Part shown: positions 63,512 to 64,000 of the stretch, one piece after another
Layout of the letters: each line of letters opens with the position of its first letter
Position numbering within the stretch: the stretch's first letter is position 1
Translations under genes and position numbers: made by a program
The notes under the pieces: generated by a model
Told to the model about the DNA's origin: nothing
The model's input: the letters and a program-made list of their open reading frames with translations, nothing else
The model's database searches: none
DNA from: Ottowia sp. oral taxon 894
GTDB lineage: Bacteria > Pseudomonadota > Gammaproteobacteria > Burkholderiales > Burkholderiaceae_C
Direction: 5' to 3'
DNA: 64,000 bases
Assembly (NCBI RefSeq): GCF_001262075.1
Contig: NZ_CP012073.1
Coordinates: forward strand, 496,001 to 560,000

Positions 63512-64000
63512 TCACGGATTCCAGCGCAGGAAATTGCGAAACAGGCGCAAGCCCTGTTCCGCGCTTTTTTCGGGGTGGAACTGCGTGGCGAACAGGTTGC
63601 CGCGCGCGATGGCGCTGGCAAAGCGCAGGCCGCCATATTCGGTCTGGCCCGCTACGTCTTCGGCGCGGGCACAGCAGGCGTAGTAGCTGTGAACGAAGTA
63701 GAACCACGGGTCGCCGCCATCCGCTTCTTCGGCCCCGGCGGCCCTGCCCTCGCCCGGCGCGGGCGGGTTGCGCACGCCTTCCCAGAGCGGGTGCCGGACG
63801 CCTGAATGCGTGCAGGGGCGCACGCGGTTCCAGCCCATCTGCGGCACTTTGTAGGCGCTGCCGTCAGGCGCGCGGCGGCCCGCGAAGTCGAATTTCAGCA
63901 CTTCACCCGGCAACAGCGCCAGCCCTGGCGTGCCAGCAGCGGTGTGGCCTTCGGCACTGTGCTCCAACAGCATTTGCATGCCCACGCAAATGCCCAGAAG
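63512..64000 (-). CDS. hisH: HisH, glutaminase subunit of imidazole glycerol phosphate synthase (cut by window edge)
   Basis: 163 residues up to the window edge; about the first 80 residues are outside. Triad glutaminase: nucleophile Cys in [17 protein letters not shown] at the edge, oxyanion region GWNRV, and the His/Glu pair in [24 protein letters not shown]. Provides ammonia to HisF. An insertion rich in Pro/Gly/Glu ([22 protein letters not shown]) lengthens the middle compared with typical HisH. Confidence 0.94.
   Translation of the reverse strand, partial: LLGICVGMQMLLEHSAEGHTAAGTPGLALLPGEVLKFDFAGRRAPDGSAYKVPQMGWNRVRPCTHSGVRHPLWEGVRNPPAPGEGRAAGAEEADGGDPWFYFVHSYYACCARAEDVAGQTEYGGLRFASAIARGNLFATQFHPEKSAEQGLRLFRNFLRWNP

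Overview
The window is one stretch of a GC-rich betaproteobacterial chromosome. Protein sequences and gene neighbourhoods (GntR-sdhCDAB-sdhE-gltA facing mdh-citE-like-acnB, DUF3482 GTPase, DUF1840, MoxR-DUF58-TgpA, lpxB-rnhB, hisH/hisA) point to Burkholderiales, most likely Comamonadaceae or a close relative. That placement is inferred from remembered family resemblance, not from a search. I see no rRNA, tRNA, CRISPR array or intact mobile element.

Layout. 1-3.3 kb: the end of a DUF167 (YggU) gene and two tandem paralogous lipoproteins with Pro-Thr linkers. 3.5-9.9 kb: an oxygen-independent ubiquinone cluster (ubiU, VOC protein, ubiV, two near-identical SDRs, ubiT, DGC-domain protein, ubiX) preceded by two FNR-type sites. 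10.6-12.2 kb: a DUF3482 GTPase. 12.6-24.3 kb: a TCA-cycle superlocus in which acnB, a Lys-rich exported protein, a CitE-like lyase and mdh run leftward and a GntR/UTRA regulator, sdhCDAB, sdhE and gltA run rightward. The same inverted repeat (TGTCTT-N4-AAGACA type) lies before gntR and before sdhC. 25-28.9 kb: an active and an inactive M16 peptidase separated by a methyltransferase gene. 29-31 kb: a lower-GC patch with a GNAT enzyme, a decayed MBL-fold gene and a quinone reductase. 31.5-44.1 kb: TonB receptor, rnhB/lpxB, DUF2059, thioesterase, and a TgpA/DUF58/MoxR operon carrying a NYN-LOTUS gene, then DUF1840 and DedA. 44.8-48.8 kb: an envelope-glycan operon (GT-C, GtrB/ArnC-like GT2, GtrA, YdjC/ChbG) behind a perfect FNR-type box. 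49.4-53.4 kb: mutL, smpB, ratA, ratB. 53.4-55.9 kb: a degenerate zone with a threefold repeat rich in DnaA-box-like words, a hydrolase pseudogene and an IS5-family remnant. 55.9-64 kb: alaS with a large insertion, a VapBC-type pair, queC, hisA, a membrane protein and the truncated hisH.

The most striking unexplained structure is an interspersed ~85-90 bp intergenic repeat. I count 19 copies (16 clear, 3 degenerate), roughly one per 3.4 kb, on both strands and never inside a recognised gene. It starts and ends with the same ribosome-binding-site-like word (GGAGCRAAT, a direct rather than inverted terminal repeat) and has a conserved core TTCCACTAGGACATCATGCT. One copy is cut at its CTAG by the IS5-family remnant. 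A second, shorter repeat family (CTGTTCAGAGYCTGGCC) often lies near it. Together with the FNR-boxed ubiquinone cluster, the SDR duplication that captured the ubiT start region, and the NYN-LOTUS gene with duplicated junctions in the MoxR operon, these are the main points to follow up.
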